Counted from the stretch's first letter, positions 44,718-57,500 are shown. The stretch: DNA of 64,000 nucleotides from Synaphobranchus kaupii (GCA_029718625.1 CM056391.1:24430141-24494140); one strand, 5' to 3'. Numbers and translations are program-made. The notes: generated from the sequence alone by a model not told the origin.

Positions 44718-45129
44718 TATCTTGATCGGTAGCCTACATCAAAAATAAAATTAACGAATTCAAATTTTATATGATGAATAAGTATATTTATGAACTCACA
44801 CATAGACGCTATTGTTCACTATGTCACGCATGGGTAGGTATAGACTGGGTGGGGGGGTGCTTGTTAAATGGACTTGCTACGGGAAAATAGTGACACTTAG
44901 AAACTGTGTATTCAGCAGGGTTGTCACGAATCGTCTACCAATAAATTTAAAACATAGTCTGATTTCCACTTATAGTTTGGCTGCAGGAGCAACGAATGTC
45001 TCAGTTGAGCAAAATGATGGCATCGGCGGCATTACCACTAGGCATCTTCGTAAAGGGGTTAACCACATTAAGGGGTTATTATGACCACATTAAGCAAAGA
45101 TGACTAAACATCCATTTGTTATTGTGCAG

Positions 45130-45262
45130 GTCATTACATCTGTGAGAACAGTAAGGGCAACACAACATGGCTGTTTGATGACGAGGGAGTGCAGCAGATG
45201 GATCAGGTGTCTGCATTGAGGCGGAGGTCAAACTTGGCCTACACGCTGTTTTATGAGTACAG
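45130..45262 (+). CDS. USP exon 10 with catalytic His
   Basis: 133 bp after TTGTGCAG. Reads GHYICENSKGNTTWLFDDEG, VQQMDQVSALRRRSNLAY and TLFYEYR. GHY carries the catalytic His and the DD supplies the acidic partner. The donor CAG/GTAAGCGC is the first of a tandem series. Confidence 0.85.
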
Positions 45263-45500
45263 GTAAGCGCTCGTTCATAACTATAGCCCTGCTGTTCTGA
45301 GAGTGTGGTACAGGTAAGCGCTCATCCATAACTATATCCCTGCTGTTCTGTGAATGTGGTACAGGTAAGCGCTCGTTCATAACTATAGCCCTGCTGTTCT
45401 GAGAGTGTGGTACAGGTAAGCGCTCATCCATAACTATAGCCCTGCTGCTCTGTGAATGTGGTACAGGTAAAAGTACTGCTGAACTATGAATACAGGTAAG
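45255..45500 (+). repeat. 51-bp tandem repeat containing the splice donor
   Basis: The sequence TACAGGTAAGCGCTC recurs with GT at 45263, 45314, 45365 and 45416, and in the variant forms TACAGGTAAAAG at 45467 and TACAGGTAAGAG at 45496. Spacing is 51 bp in the first five. The terminal part of the USP exon, with its donor, has been copied into the intron. Confidence 0.92.
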
Positions 45501-45574
45501 AGCAATAGTATTGGGTGCAGTTTGGTGTTGGGGGAGGTTTGCAGGCTTTGTGATGTGGCTGACATCTGTTGTAG

Positions 45575-45590
45575 GGGTGCTGGTGGATAG
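45575..45590 (+). CDS. Possible USP terminal exon
   Basis: After ATCTGTTGTAG the in-phase sequence reads R-GAGG and then TAG at 45588-45590. Plausible as a short last coding exon, but nothing else confirms it. Confidence 0.35.
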
Positions 45591-45957
45591 AGATGCAACA
45601 GAGACAAGGGCCAGCCTCTAATGGACCACGCAGCCCACTCTGCCTCTCCAAGAGAGCGGAACAGCCAGTTAGGTTTACGTTACTCATGTTGTTTGTATTG
45701 TATATTTTGTGCATTGTGGAAAAGACAAAGGGTCATTCTACGAAAATGTGCCATTTTGTATTTAATGTATCCATCAGCCCCTCTTACCAACACATTAATT
45801 GCCATTTGAAATGGTTAAAACTTAAATATTAAAACAAATGAAACAGAATACTAAATATAAAAGGCCCCTTGTTACTCTGACCTTATTGGTAAAGTATACT
45901 TCACCAATAAATCACTCTGGAAATCGTTTCCCATCCTTGCATAACATTGCAATAGGT
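45591..45957. other. Sequence downstream of the USP locus
   Basis: No gene or repeat recognised. Confidence 0.4.
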
Positions 45958-46090
45958 AGCATTTCCAAAAAGGGAATCTGAGGCACGCTGAGGTCTTGCA
46001 TTAAAAACCTTTATTCACATAGGCAAGTGCAAGAGGTTCAAATACCAATGTGTTACAGCTTGGTTTAGCCTTCATCAGCCAAATGAATTG
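45958..46090 (-). mobile_element. Retroelement 3' fragment
   Basis: On the minus strand, GAAGGCTAAACCAAGCTGTA and AATAAAGGTTTTTAATGCAAG resemble the 3' ends of retroelements that share an accgaaacgt-type motif. Family unsure. Confidence 0.4.
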
Positions 46091-46432
46091 ATAGATATAA
46101 AAACAATACAAAATAATTTGGGAACAATGATTGTACTTTCCACTGTGGAAATCCAGAAGTTCTTAATCTATTCATGAGAAGCAAAAGGCCAGGTTGTCTT
46201 AGGTCCAGAGGTACCAAGCCTCACCTGAAGTCACACACGAAGGAGAAAATCCCGGACAAGCCCCCATTTGTTACGACCTCGGCTCGAAGGGCTGCAACAC
46301 AAAGGATTTCAAACAACAAGGAACAGTTAAAATGTTTTTTTTATTTTTATATCAAAATAAACTGACATATGCTTCTTCCTTCTCCCCACAACCACCACAG
46401 TCCATGTGACCTGGAACATTGTGCAATTATTT

Positions 46433-46445
46433 CCCCCCCCCCCCC
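46433..46445 (+). repeat. Poly(C) run
   Basis: Thirteen consecutive C, 20 bp before a Tc1 end. Confidence 0.9.
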
Positions 46446-46465
46446 ACTTATATATGAAATGTATA

Positions 46466-46690
46466 CAGTCAAGCCGGAAAGTCTCCCCACCCCTTTCACC
46501 TTCTCCACGTTTTATTACGTTACAGACATATTCCAAAATTGATTCAATTCATTTTTTCCCTCAAAATTCTACACACAACACCCCATAATGACAATGTGAA
46601 AAAAGTTTTTTTGAGATTTTTGCAAATTTATTAAAAATAAAAAACTAAAATTTCTCATTTACATAAGTATTCATACCCTTTGCTTTAACG
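46466..46690 (+). mobile_element. Tc1 end fragment (same family as 61880)
   Basis: CAGTCAAGCCGGAAAGTCT and the next 75 bp match the ends of the Tc1 at 61880-63508. It continues into subterminal AAGTATTCATACCC and then the shared segment at 46712. Confidence 0.8.
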
Positions 46691-46711
46691 TATTTTTAAA
46701 GTATCATATTT

Positions 46712-46893
46712 CATATTTGGTCGCATATCCTTTACATGCTGTTACTTCCTGAAGTCTGTGACCATCAACATAAAAAAACTGTCGATATCTTATTTTCAGG
46801 TACTGTTACAAGCGATACTATAACATCTCTGCATTTGAATGGATCTCTATGGAAATTGGGGGGTGAGACTAGATTCAGCTGTAAATTACACTG
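46712..46893 (+). repeat. Segment shared with the Sleeping Beauty-type element
   Basis: TATTTGGTCGCATATCC through GTAAATTACACTGG matches 39975-40165. The part around GAATGGATCTCTATGG also occurs alone at 54598-54645. Confidence 0.8.
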
Positions 46894-48241
46894 GTGCATT
46901 ATGGAACACATGGCTGGCTAAATGGCTGTAAGTTATCAAGGGTCTGAGCTATCAAACGAGCCCCAAACCATCACTCTGTTGCCAGATATGGAGTAGATGT
47001 GGATGGATCACTTTAAGGGTTGTTTCTCCTGACTTTTTTCCCCATAGAGTTCTATAGGAAAATGAGTGTGTGTTCATTTTTTAAAATTATTTTCTTTGTA
47101 CTTTTTACAGCATATGGTCAATTCATAATCATGTTGATTAAACCCTTGGGTTTTGTTTGGGTCATATGGACACGTTTTAAACTTTTAGTAAAAGAGGAAT
47201 GACTTTTGATTGATGTATTTCATAACCAGTGACTAAATTAGTTCTTGTTTTGTGTTTCTATTTTGTTAATTGTCTGTATGTGTTTTGTCTTTTTGCCTGT
47301 ATGGTTTCTTTGAATATAATTAGATAAAGAATATCAGTTAAAGTAATAAATAATTTACTGCATGCAAACCTTGTTTTGTTTGTTTTTCACAGCTAATGAT
47401 TTATGCACCCCATGCCTTCATTACAGTGGATTTATATAAATCACATCTTTTTCACAAAAAATGAATAACACTTTTAATCACCATTAACCATGTATGTACT
47501 GTATATGCACAGGATATTGATTATATTGTTTGAGATTGACATGAAGATAATATATATTGAGTATTTTTGCTAAAGGTTTTATATAGCTTTATAATTCCAA
47601 TAATGTCCTGGGTATATTTGATCCAGGCTAACAGTTTTACAGGTGCTAATAAGTAAACAGAACTGGGTTGATGCAAATTTATTTTATTCACACTATTGTA
47701 TGTGTGTGAGGGGGAGTGTAAAGTTTGGAGAACCAAATGCGACCGATAAGGATTTCTAAAAGCGTATCTACATAGATACGCCACAAAACGCGGAGGTAGC
47801 CGCACCAGGACTGAGAAACACAGGATCGGGAGAAATGCAGCAACCAAAATTCCTATGTAGGAATTTATTTTCAAATAAACATATTGTGAGATTTAAGATG
47901 GTTTTATAACCTTAAAAATCTTAAAAATCAAACGCAAACTACACGGTGAAACAAAAATGAAACTATTCTGTTAAGCAAATGCTTTTAATACACAAAAATA
48001 CAAAACCATCTGAATAACAAAAGGAGAAAATCAGTCCAAATTTTACCATGCATATTTTCTTGTTCATATACCATTTGGAACTTGAGTGTATGTACTGTCT
48101 TAGATATAAAACATAATTGAACATCTGATGTCCCTGGCAACATCCTTAAAATGTACTTGCATATTAAACTCTTAACAACAAAAATACAAATCAAATGAAG
48201 AAACTGCAGTAATGCTTTAGTAACTTTTAGTTAAGCAGGTT
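46894..48241. other. Intergenic stretch between USP locus and ddb2
   Basis: A/T-rich. A 117-codon minus-strand frame at 47521-47874 has no recognisable motif. The last few hundred bases may belong to an extended ddb2 3' UTR. Confidence 0.4.
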
Positions 48242-48247
48242 TTTATT
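48242..48247 (-). promoter_or_regulatory. ddb2: ddb2 poly(A) signal
   Basis: AATAAA on the minus strand, only ten bases after the TAA stop, so the shortest transcript would have a very short 3' UTR. Confidence 0.5.
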
Positions 48248-48256
48248 GCTGCTGAC

Positions 48257-48532
48257 TTATTTCTTCATCTTGTCCTTTTGAGGTTTGAGTTTTTCTTTGG
48301 TTTTGGTCTTTGTTTGGATCCCTGGTGATTCCAGACTTTCTGTTTTTTTCTTGAGCTTGGTCTTTTCAGCAGTTCCCCTCCTATCCCTAAAGGGGCGCTG
48401 AGGAGTCCGATGCTGGCCCCTGGAACTGCTGGTCCCACTGATCAGGCCAAGTTCCTCGCCCATTTCTCTCATCAGCCTGTCCTGCCTTTTGTTCACAATG
48501 TGCTCTAGGTTCCAAATAAGAATGTTGAACCC
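48257..48532 (-). CDS. ddb2: ddb2 last exon with Lys-rich tail
   Basis: Acceptor TCCCATTCACAG on the minus strand. Begins [20 protein letters not shown], the last propeller strand, then a basic low-complexity tail ending KMKK and TAA. The tail is longer than in the human protein, which stops soon after the last strand. Confidence 0.9.
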   Translation of the reverse strand, partial: GFNILIWNLEHIVNKRQDRLMREMGEELGLISGTSSSRGQHRTPQRPFRDRRGTAEKTKLKKKTESLESPGIQTKTKTKEKLKPQKDKMKK

Positions 48533-51500
48533 TGTGAATGGGACATGCATATGTCACTAAATACTATCCGCACACCAGTTCTGGTCATTCAACATTAAAA
48601 TGTCATGTGATTCAATTACTGTAATAATAATAATAATAATCTTTTATTTAACCAGGAGGTCAATGAGAATAAATTCTAATTTACAATGACGTCCTGCGTA
48701 GTCCATGTAGAGCCATGTGAAATACGTGCCCAGTGAATATCATAAGCACTAATTACTTGGCAACATTACAAGCAATAATTAATTAGTCAACACCACATAG
48801 CCTTACAAAGCCTTAGGATAATTTAGTACCTACACACGAAAAGCACCTCTTGACCTTTATTATTAAATGCCAGCAAATAGAAATGAAAGCACAAAATGAA
48901 CACAGATTCACCTGACCCAGATCCTAATACATCTCCCATAGGGTTGAACTTGTTGAGCTAAAAAGAAACAAAAGTATTATTTGTTTTTTAAGACACAACA
49001 GCATGGACAAGACAACCTCCACAAAGATCTTAGGAAAGTATGTCAGTTTTAAATTTTCAGTGTAATACGAAACATTACAGGTTTTCTTTTGACACCTGTT
49101 AAATGAAGACAAAGTTTTCAATTAGAGATTAATTTGGAACTATGGCCAACGTAATCCCTCACTACCATGAAAAGATGATGAAGCCAATTGTTTTCAAGTA
49201 CCTGGTCATAGCTTACGACAAGGCTTATGCTTGATCTAACAATGTATAAGCTAGGGGTCAGCCTGTGCTTGCAACAACATTTCAGCCACATTCCTACACT
49301 TGAGTGGAAACCTGCCACTATTTTCACAATATATCCACACTTAAATAATATGTTCAGTTCTAAGGGCGCTTATGCATTTTTCTTTCTGCTATTATTTCTA
49401 GTGGTTTCTGTAAACATTCTGTAAACCTTTGTACATAAAAATAAATAAAAACTTACATCAGAATGGCCCTGTACATGTATCAACCACTTCCATTTTTCCA
49501 AGTGCTCTTCATTCTTTTTGTAGTCAGTGGGAATCTCACTGGAATGACCATGTTTTTTTGCACTAATGTGTGCTCTATACTCCGCAATTATGTTTTAAGG
49601 AATATTTTATGTCCACAGACATAATTCAGTTCTGCTCAATTTGAAGACATTCACACTTCTCCATATGCTCAGACTGGATGTCAATGTTTACAGATGAGCA
49701 GTTAATAAGTCTCCAGAATGCAAGACTACATAAGGCAAGTCCTGTTAGATTTTTCTTGAAGCCTAATCTTACAATGAATGTGATGAACAAGAAACTGTAC
49801 AGTTATCCCTTGTAAGAGCTCAAGCAGAATTGTTTGAACCCTAGTAAAGGCACTTGTTGCTCTTCTCTGTCAAGACTCCATCGGAGTCGCAAGGCAATGA
49901 GGACCTCATAAAAATCTGGCTGTGGTGAATTAAGTGTGTCCTTACAGATGTAATGCCTGGGGCATTGGGGTCATGAAGTTGATACTTCAGAGCTCCGGTG
50001 TTGGCGTCAAAGATGTCTATGGTCCTCAATTCACCCCGGCAGACTCGTGGATCGGGGTAGCGGCCAGCCACGATGAGGTCATACATGGGGTGCCAGGTGG
50101 CCTGTAATCAGCACAGCACCTTATTTGGGCTTACAGGGGCAGGACACAGATACTATGTGCTCTCTGGACAACTGGGAAAACAACACTGGCATCTCTCGGA
50201 CAACAAGTCATAGGCAAACTTTTTTTTTGTTGTTTTTCTTAGATGCTATGACATTTCTTTTTTATTGCAAGGCCCCTATAAAATGATCAAATCTCAACAA
50301 CTGACACTTCTATCCAACACCCACAGAACATAATACAAGTGTACAGAAGTCTGTCTAAAGGGGGATGTGACATAGTATAGTGTATATAATGTCATATACT
50401 ATAGGTTTTTGCAATATAGTTCCAGGGTTCAATCTACAGGCCTGAGATTGAAGGGGCAGGGTGTCTGGACACCTACCTTGATGGGACTGAGGTGCTGAAA
50501 CTGGCGGTGTGGGTGTGAGATGATCTTCTGGGGCTTTGACCAATCAGAAGAGTAGTACACCCTGATCTGATCGTACTGATCAGTGGTGAGAAGCTTGGAG
50601 CCATCCACGGGGCTGAAATAGGCTGTTTAATCCCAGTCAGAGTAGCATGGCATGTTAATGAATAAAATATCCAAGTACAGTATGTTTCTCATACAGAGCA
50701 GCAACTGAGCAACTATCAACTTAGTATGCATAGGGACAGCTCTCACATCAACCAATATTTGAACTGGACAGAATTAATAACAAATACATTGCCTTGCCAA
50801 AGTATTCAGGTCCTTGGATGGTTTTCACATTTTGCAGGATTAGAAATGATATTCACAATTTTGTCAATTTGCTATTTTTATTTAAAACACATCTAAATTA
50901 AAAATTAGTTACACAACAGCAAAATATTTTTAGGAAAAATAAAAATGAAATATGTTGCTTGCATATATTGCTGTGTTCAGACCCCTGAACCCAGGCAGCT
51001 TAAAAGGGCAGTTCACTCAAAAATTGTATTTACTCTCCTTGACAGGGAGAGGAGCTCAGCCATCTGGGAGGACCTCGGAGTAGAGCCGCTGCTCCCCCCA
51101 CATACCGGTCACATCCAGATGGGAGGAAGAAGACCCAGGATATGCTGGAGGGATTACATCTCCCAGCTGGCCTGGGATTGCCTAGGGATCCCCTGCGATG
51201 AGTTCGCTGGCAAGAGCGATGGCTGGGCTACTCTACTTGCCCTGTTGCCACCGCGACCCTGACTTGGATTAAGAGATTAGAAAATGTATGGATGGATGTT
51301 TCTACGTACCCAGAGTGCTATCTATCCATCCAGGTATTTTTGCTGAGAACTGACTAGTTTTGTAGATATCCGCACGGCAGTATTCTGGGGCTTATGTCAA
51401 CAGAGTGCGCCCTAGAATACTGCCGTGCTTTGGTTGATACTTTGCGCGGATATACGTACACAGTTGGCGTACTTCGGTAGGAAGTAGTTTTTGAAAAAAC

Positions 51501-54500
51501 TGTGCACAGCAAGGTCTGTGGATTTACATGAGTAACCGTGTCATTATATTTGGACGGAGACGTTGCTGTAGCTTTTTTTGAATGTACATTTTTGGCGTTT
51601 TGGGCACTTTAAGCGCCACAAACTTTGGACCCGTTCAGGTCTGTTCTATCAGGGTGACATCACTTTGAGCTGCAGCAGATATCTACAAAACTAGTGAGTT
51701 GTCAGCTAAACTACCTGGATGGGTATGTAGAAAAATTTAATTTTTTGTGAACTGCCCTTTAATTAATTCAGGTGCAAAAAATCACCTTAGGAGGCCAAAA
51801 GAAAAACTTCATTGACCTGTATGTGTCAAAAGTTATCATCATGATTTCAGGAATTTTGGGCGTTATCATTGGTCAGCTAATGAAGACCAAGGCACGTCAG
51901 GGATAAAGTTATCAATGGCACAGATTAAGAGAAGGACATTAATGTTTGGATATCCCAGTGAGCACTGTTGGCTCAATAATTAAGAAAGAAAGCTGTATTG
52001 TACCACCCGATCCTGCCGAGAAAAGGCTGCCCCTCCAAATTCAGCGACTGAACAGGAAACTGGTTTAGGAACAGTTCAATGGCTGAGAATGGAGAAAATG
52101 TGCATCAGTCAACATCAAGAGCACCACACAAATCTGGCTTGTATGGCTGGGTGACAATAGAAAATATATGACTTAAAAACCCATCTGAAAGCTTGCCTAG
52201 AGTTAGACAGCAGAACTGTCATCCAGCTAAAATGCGGGTCAGATGAGACAAAAAAAACTGTACTGTCTGGTGCAAACCTAACACTTAACACTGCACATGT
52301 TCCAATTAACACCATCCCTACAGTGCAGCATGGTGGTGGCAGTACCATGCCATGGGGATGCTTCTCTTTGGCAGGAACTGGGAAACTGAAGGATTTAAGT
52401 AAATATGGACTGGGGAAAGTACAGGTAAATTACTAGCAGAAAACCATTCCAATAAAAATTCTCCTTTTGGCAGGACAATAATCCTGAGCACAGGGCCAAA
52501 TGTACATTGGACTGGCTCAAGAATTAACAAGTGAATGTCCTCAAGTGGCCCAAAGTTCTGACCTCAAACCCATCAAAGATTTGTGGCACAACTTGAAATT
52601 TGCGGCCCATAAGCGATGTCCAAGCAACTTGAGGGACCTGGAGCAATTTCCCAAGAAGAAAAAGAGTGAAAATCACCTCCACCCACAGTGAGTTGGAAGA
52701 GACTGACCTAAAAGACTTGAATCTGTTATTCCAACCAAAAGGTACTTCCACCAAATGTGAGGGGTCTGAATACTTATGCAAGCACAGTATTTCAGTTGTC
52801 TTTTTTTCAAAATATTTTGTTGACATACAACTAATTTCAAATTAATTTTTTTCTGTTTGAGCGTGTGTGAGTTTTGAATCAAATGGATTTTAAAAAGTGA
52901 ATGCAGCAAAACTTGAAGGGTGTTTTTAAAAGATTTAAAAGGCTTGGAACGCTGAATTAGTCTGACACTATTTTTCTTCATGTTCATAGTTTTTTGTGTC
53001 ATAGTTTGTGGATGTGCAGAATTGTTCATGATATGACTTTGCAGTAAATGTTTTTCCTTTAAGTTAATGCTGCCATGTACAGTTAAGAAATGCAGTTACA
53101 GTATATGCAGCAGTTTAATTTATAAGCCTATAAAAAAGAATAAAATTCCAGTTATGGAATATTTTGTGTTGGTGTGTCTTACCGGAGTTGACAGCCTTTT
53201 CATGTGGCAACTCATGTAAGAAGCTGCTCTTGTCTTTGATACTCCTGAGGTCCCACAGTTTGACTGTGTGGTCAATGGACGCCGTAGCCAGTAGCCAATC
53301 ACAGCAAGGGTTGAATTCCGCGTGGTTTACCTTGGCCTTATGCAGCTTGTGATTCCAGATCTACAGTAAAAAGCATTGCTGAGAGAGGACTTAAAATACC
53401 GAGCATGTCACTACACAAATTATATATAAAATGATATATCCAATACAATGTCTTTGAATGTCTTTGTTTGATACGTTTGTGTGTTGTGGGTCTGACCCAC
53501 TGTCTATGTCTTTTTTGTTGCTGCTGGGGCTACAACTGAAGTTCCCGAGCGGGAAAATAAGTTATTCTATTCTATTCTATTCTATATATAAAAGTCAACA
53601 TTATTGTAATTTGCAGCTGCATAGATGAACAGATTAAAAAGGTAGTAAGAGCTAGGGCTAGATACTGAAGAAACGTAGGCATGGCAGTACTGTAGATAAT
53701 TTATTAATTTATTATCTACTATGTGAGTAATAAATACATTTTATATCCTATTTTTAGTTTGTGTAAATATATTTACTCTTCACATAAGCCACGAATGAAG
53801 AGTAGACTTTTATTTTGCTGTCTATGTTTTATTTAATCTACCGGTATTACATTTTGTTAAATTCTCCCCACAGTTGTACATATCTGTATTTTATTTCATG
53901 TAACATTTTATTTATCTGTCAATAAATACATCTGAGAAAAGTCAAACTAAATTACTAAATGTCTGCCTTATCACCCATTTATGACTAAATAACATCGGCC
54001 ACAGAACTCACTAATGGCTCAGAAAGAAAATAAATAAGAAATAATTAAAGAAAATAGTATAGTTGAGCACACACATCACTTTGGAAAACCTACTACAAAA
54101 TTCTCATTTACGAAACCTCTTCATGGCACTCACCGCCTGTCCATCAATGCCCAGGAGCTGCACCTGTCCCATGTTGTCGCCTGTCACCACAACCTGACGG
54201 CTTGGGGATACATCCACGCTGCAGTACCAAAAACTAGGGAGAAGAGTGGTGGGGGGACAACAGAGGGGAAAAAGTGATGCTCTCCCTATAGAAGCAGTGT
54301 ACTGTGGGGAATCAATATGACCACATTTCCACGTGCAAGTGTTGAGTTTGGAAAGAAAGCTATCGTCGGTTTACCTCACTTACCAAATGTGCAGTCAGAC
54401 ATGCCTCATTCATTCAGCTTTATATAGAGTAAGTCTGGTGACAACCTCACACTTGAGTGGAGTAAGTATACATGGATCACCCCTAAAGCCCCTAGCTGGA

Positions 54501-57500
54501 AAGGCAAGGTTGTGTCCCAGATACCAGAATTGACTGTTTTACAGAAATAACACAGCTAATGCTGATAACCTTTGCTGATGCTATAACCTCTCCGCATTTG
54601 AATGGATCTCTATGGGAATTGGGGGGTGGGACTAGATTTAGCTGTACCTATTGAACAGAATAATTTGTTAATGAGGATAGATGGCACTAGACGGCACACC
54701 TGCTGGTTCAGTTCACTATTAGAGCAACGTCAAACAATATTGATGCTAATATAAGTAAAGTAAATATAAGTTTATTTTCAGTGTTTTTCAGTTTGGTTAA
54801 CAGGACTTGTGGAAGAAAATACTGTTTCATCTAATGTTTTATACTCCATATTCATGTATATGTGACAAGAGATATATTCTTTAATAACAAATAGCTTTAA
54901 AGTAACTGCAAGTAGACGGGCTTGATTAAAGAAACACAGTGCCATGCATAGAAGTTAAGATTAAGTTTCATTTATGAGCCAACAGCCCATTTCTGGGAAG
55001 ATGCCAGAACTTCTTTATTTTTTGTATTTTAACCAGTACATAGAACAATGATGATGTTTACATATGAACAAATACATGATTGACAGCATGGAATACTAAT
55101 GTGTGTGTTTTATAAAAGTTTATTGAATATATGCCTTAATACATTATGTTTACTCCCTTTCATTGTATTACGGGTTGGCATTCCAGTGAAAGGGAAGTGT
55201 CTCTCATCTCTGTCTTTCTGTGGAAAAAGGGGCCCACAGCAGGTGTTTTATCAGAGGTAGCCTATGTATAGATAACGCCCGTTGCTAGGCTGTTGCCATG
55301 CAAAAGTATCCACTACCTATCCACTATGCGTATGACGTGTGACCAAAGAAAGATGATACTTGGTTTAAGGAGGATGTTATTGTGCCCATATAGGTGTGAA
55401 GACCCATCATATCCCTGAGTTCATTACTGTATGCTGTGGGTGAACTTGTTTATCCACACATGCTGTATATGCACTTCTGCAGACTCTGCATAATAAAGGC
55501 CTAAATGCAATTTCTTTGGTTTCAGTTTTTAATTTGTTTTAGTTCAGAATACCTAGAATTCTCTAGACCTGATCGAACTGACCTGAGGACACAACTAAAG
55601 AAGATAAATAGTTGTCCTCTACCGACTCTAACATTGGTGATGTGTAAAAGTGAAAACTATTTTCCATAAAAATCAGCTCTTGCATATCTATATGTAAAAA
55701 TGAAGAATAAACAGAATCACTAATTTAATTTATATAGATATGTAAAAATGAGTTGTCCGCTTGAGTTACTTTACAGTTTCAACAGATACTGATCGACAAA
55801 ACAGTTATCCTGAGGCAGAAAGTAACGTGACTCAGAAACGTGTTGGTAACCTACAAATTGACCGAGATGTTATTTCCACGCCCCGATGTTGGTTTAGATG
55901 GTCTGTTAATCTAGACAAATTTTAAAACATAGACTAAATATAACTTCAAATATTGGCATCTAGAACCATGTAAAAATAAAAAATAAAAAAAGCAAATCCG
56001 GGTAATGGACGGTAAAAAAATGTCAGTGTAAATTGGTCATGGTTTCATTTTTTCCAACTCAAATCCGGAATTCTTCACTGGGATAGCAGTGTAAAGAAGG
56101 CTGTGGTGGACGTGAGTCAATGCCGACGACTGATAATAATGAGTTAATACTTTGAAATGATAAAAACGCAACTTGCACATACATTTGTGGTCTGCCTTAA
56201 TAAACAAAAATGGAAAGAATTACTGTGATTCTGTGAATCCAAAGGAACCCCGCTTCCTCACCAAACATTAACAAAGACAAAGAACTGATTCACAGAGTCA
56301 TGCTGACAACAGCAACCTGTGAAACTGATGGAGTGCATCAGGTGTTCAGGTTGGATCAGTTTTAGCTGTTTTGCACAAAACGGTTTGGGTTTTCTGGTTG
56401 GGTAATCTGATTCTGGATCAGTGGTTGGGGGCACTATCTAATTAACATATTACATAACTACATCTACTGCAAAACTATAACAAATAAGTAGCATTTCCAC
56501 ACAAGAAAAAAATACAAACGCAAAAAACTATTAAACTACATAGGCTTCATAACATTTTTGACTTGCACAACTGCGCCTTTATAAAATGCATCCCTTGGAT
56601 GTGAAATGTGTAGTTGAAGCCACCACAAAAACAGAAGCTCAATTCTTAATAATCAATTATTCGGGCACAGCTGGAAACCATGCAATAACACAGTGACTCA
56701 CAGTATACAGCCATACAGTGCTAGCTTAAACAACTTTAGCATCCATAGCATCCTTCCACCTGTGGTGAGTATCTATGTATATGATGCAGATGCACTAACA
56801 AGCTGTGTGAAGGTGCATGACTGATGCTTTCCAATTCAAATAACTATTATCCCGCATCTAGTTATTGTAAATACACGGAACGAGGGTTGGGCATAAAAAT
56901 TTATAATTAAATACTGTAACTGTAACTGTAATTAAATAGTTCCCACTTAGCAGCAGGGCTTCAGTTCCTAATTTTTCTATTGTCTGACCTTTATGCCTTC
57001 TGACGGTGAAGTAATTACATTAAAGTGTGCTGCATGTTCTGAACTTTCAAGTCTTGAGACAGTGAAGATAAGACTAAGAATCAGAGCAGATTATCCAAAC
57101 ACGCTGTAAGAAAAATACTCATTGCATGATTGAGGGAAAGTGCTTGCAGCACTCGAACTGCATGAGTTTGGCAGAGGGGGCGTAAGAAATGCTTAGACAG
57201 GTATGAGTGTTAACAAGGTAAGGACCTAAGGGCTGCCTTACTCGCAGTGTCTTGTGCTGGCATATACTCTGAGAGTTTTCCCACTGAAATCCTGGAGCTT
57301 GGTGGCGCCCTCGACGGAGGAAGTAAACAGCTGGTTGGGATTGAAAGGGTTAAACTTCATGTCTGTGATGGAGCCCCCAGCCCCAATCTAAACAAACAGA
57401 GAACAGAGGTCTCAGAAGATCACCAGTGTCAAGTCAAGTCAAATTTTATTTGTATAGGACATTTCCTACACATAGCATCCCAATGTGCTTTACATAGCAG

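Larger units (their letters stand above)
39447..45262 (+). pseudogene. USP26/29/37-type ubiquitin-specific protease, damaged
   Basis: Deubiquitinase catalytic domain spread over ten exons: 39447-39536, 40539-40637, 41008-41131, 41551-about 41625, 41804-41905, 42093-42163, 42257-42465, 43389-43454, 43583-43637 and 45130-45262. Recognisable in order are FPNIGNTC (Cys box), FCGDEQ and GAHEFL (QDAHEFL-like box), CGDKVSKTESYNCLSVDL (fingers), VECQCHWC, LVVQLKRFSLN, YRITSVLSHVGS, GHYIC (catalytic His) and WLFDDEGV...YTLFYEYR. Lesions: the usual YMN and following residues after the catalytic Cys are missing; a CA insertion near 41893 shifts the LYFK frame; the zinc-finger part before 41804 is replaced by repeat-like sequence; the 43637 donor (GTCACA) is weak; and the exon ending 42465 does not join 43389 in phase. 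Either a pseudogene or a fast-decaying paralogue. Subfamily choice rests on the finger and LKR region and is moderate. Confidence 0.8.
50787..52787 (+). mobile_element. Degenerate Tc1-like element in ddb2 intron
   Basis: Ends CATTGCCTTGCCAAAGTAT and its mirror CAAGCACAG with TA flanks. Transposase pieces remain near 52225 (SDETK), 52320-52385 ([19 protein letters not shown]) and 52474 (DNNPEHRAK). Many stops. It contains a nested element at 51003-51760. Confidence 0.8.

Noticed and set aside
45228..45431. Minus-strand repeat peptide MDERLPVPHSQNSR
   Set aside because: It is the antisense reading of the 51-bp splice-donor repeat.
47521..47874. 117-codon minus-strand frame upstream of the ddb2 end
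   Set aside because: No recognisable domain and A/T-rich intergenic setting.
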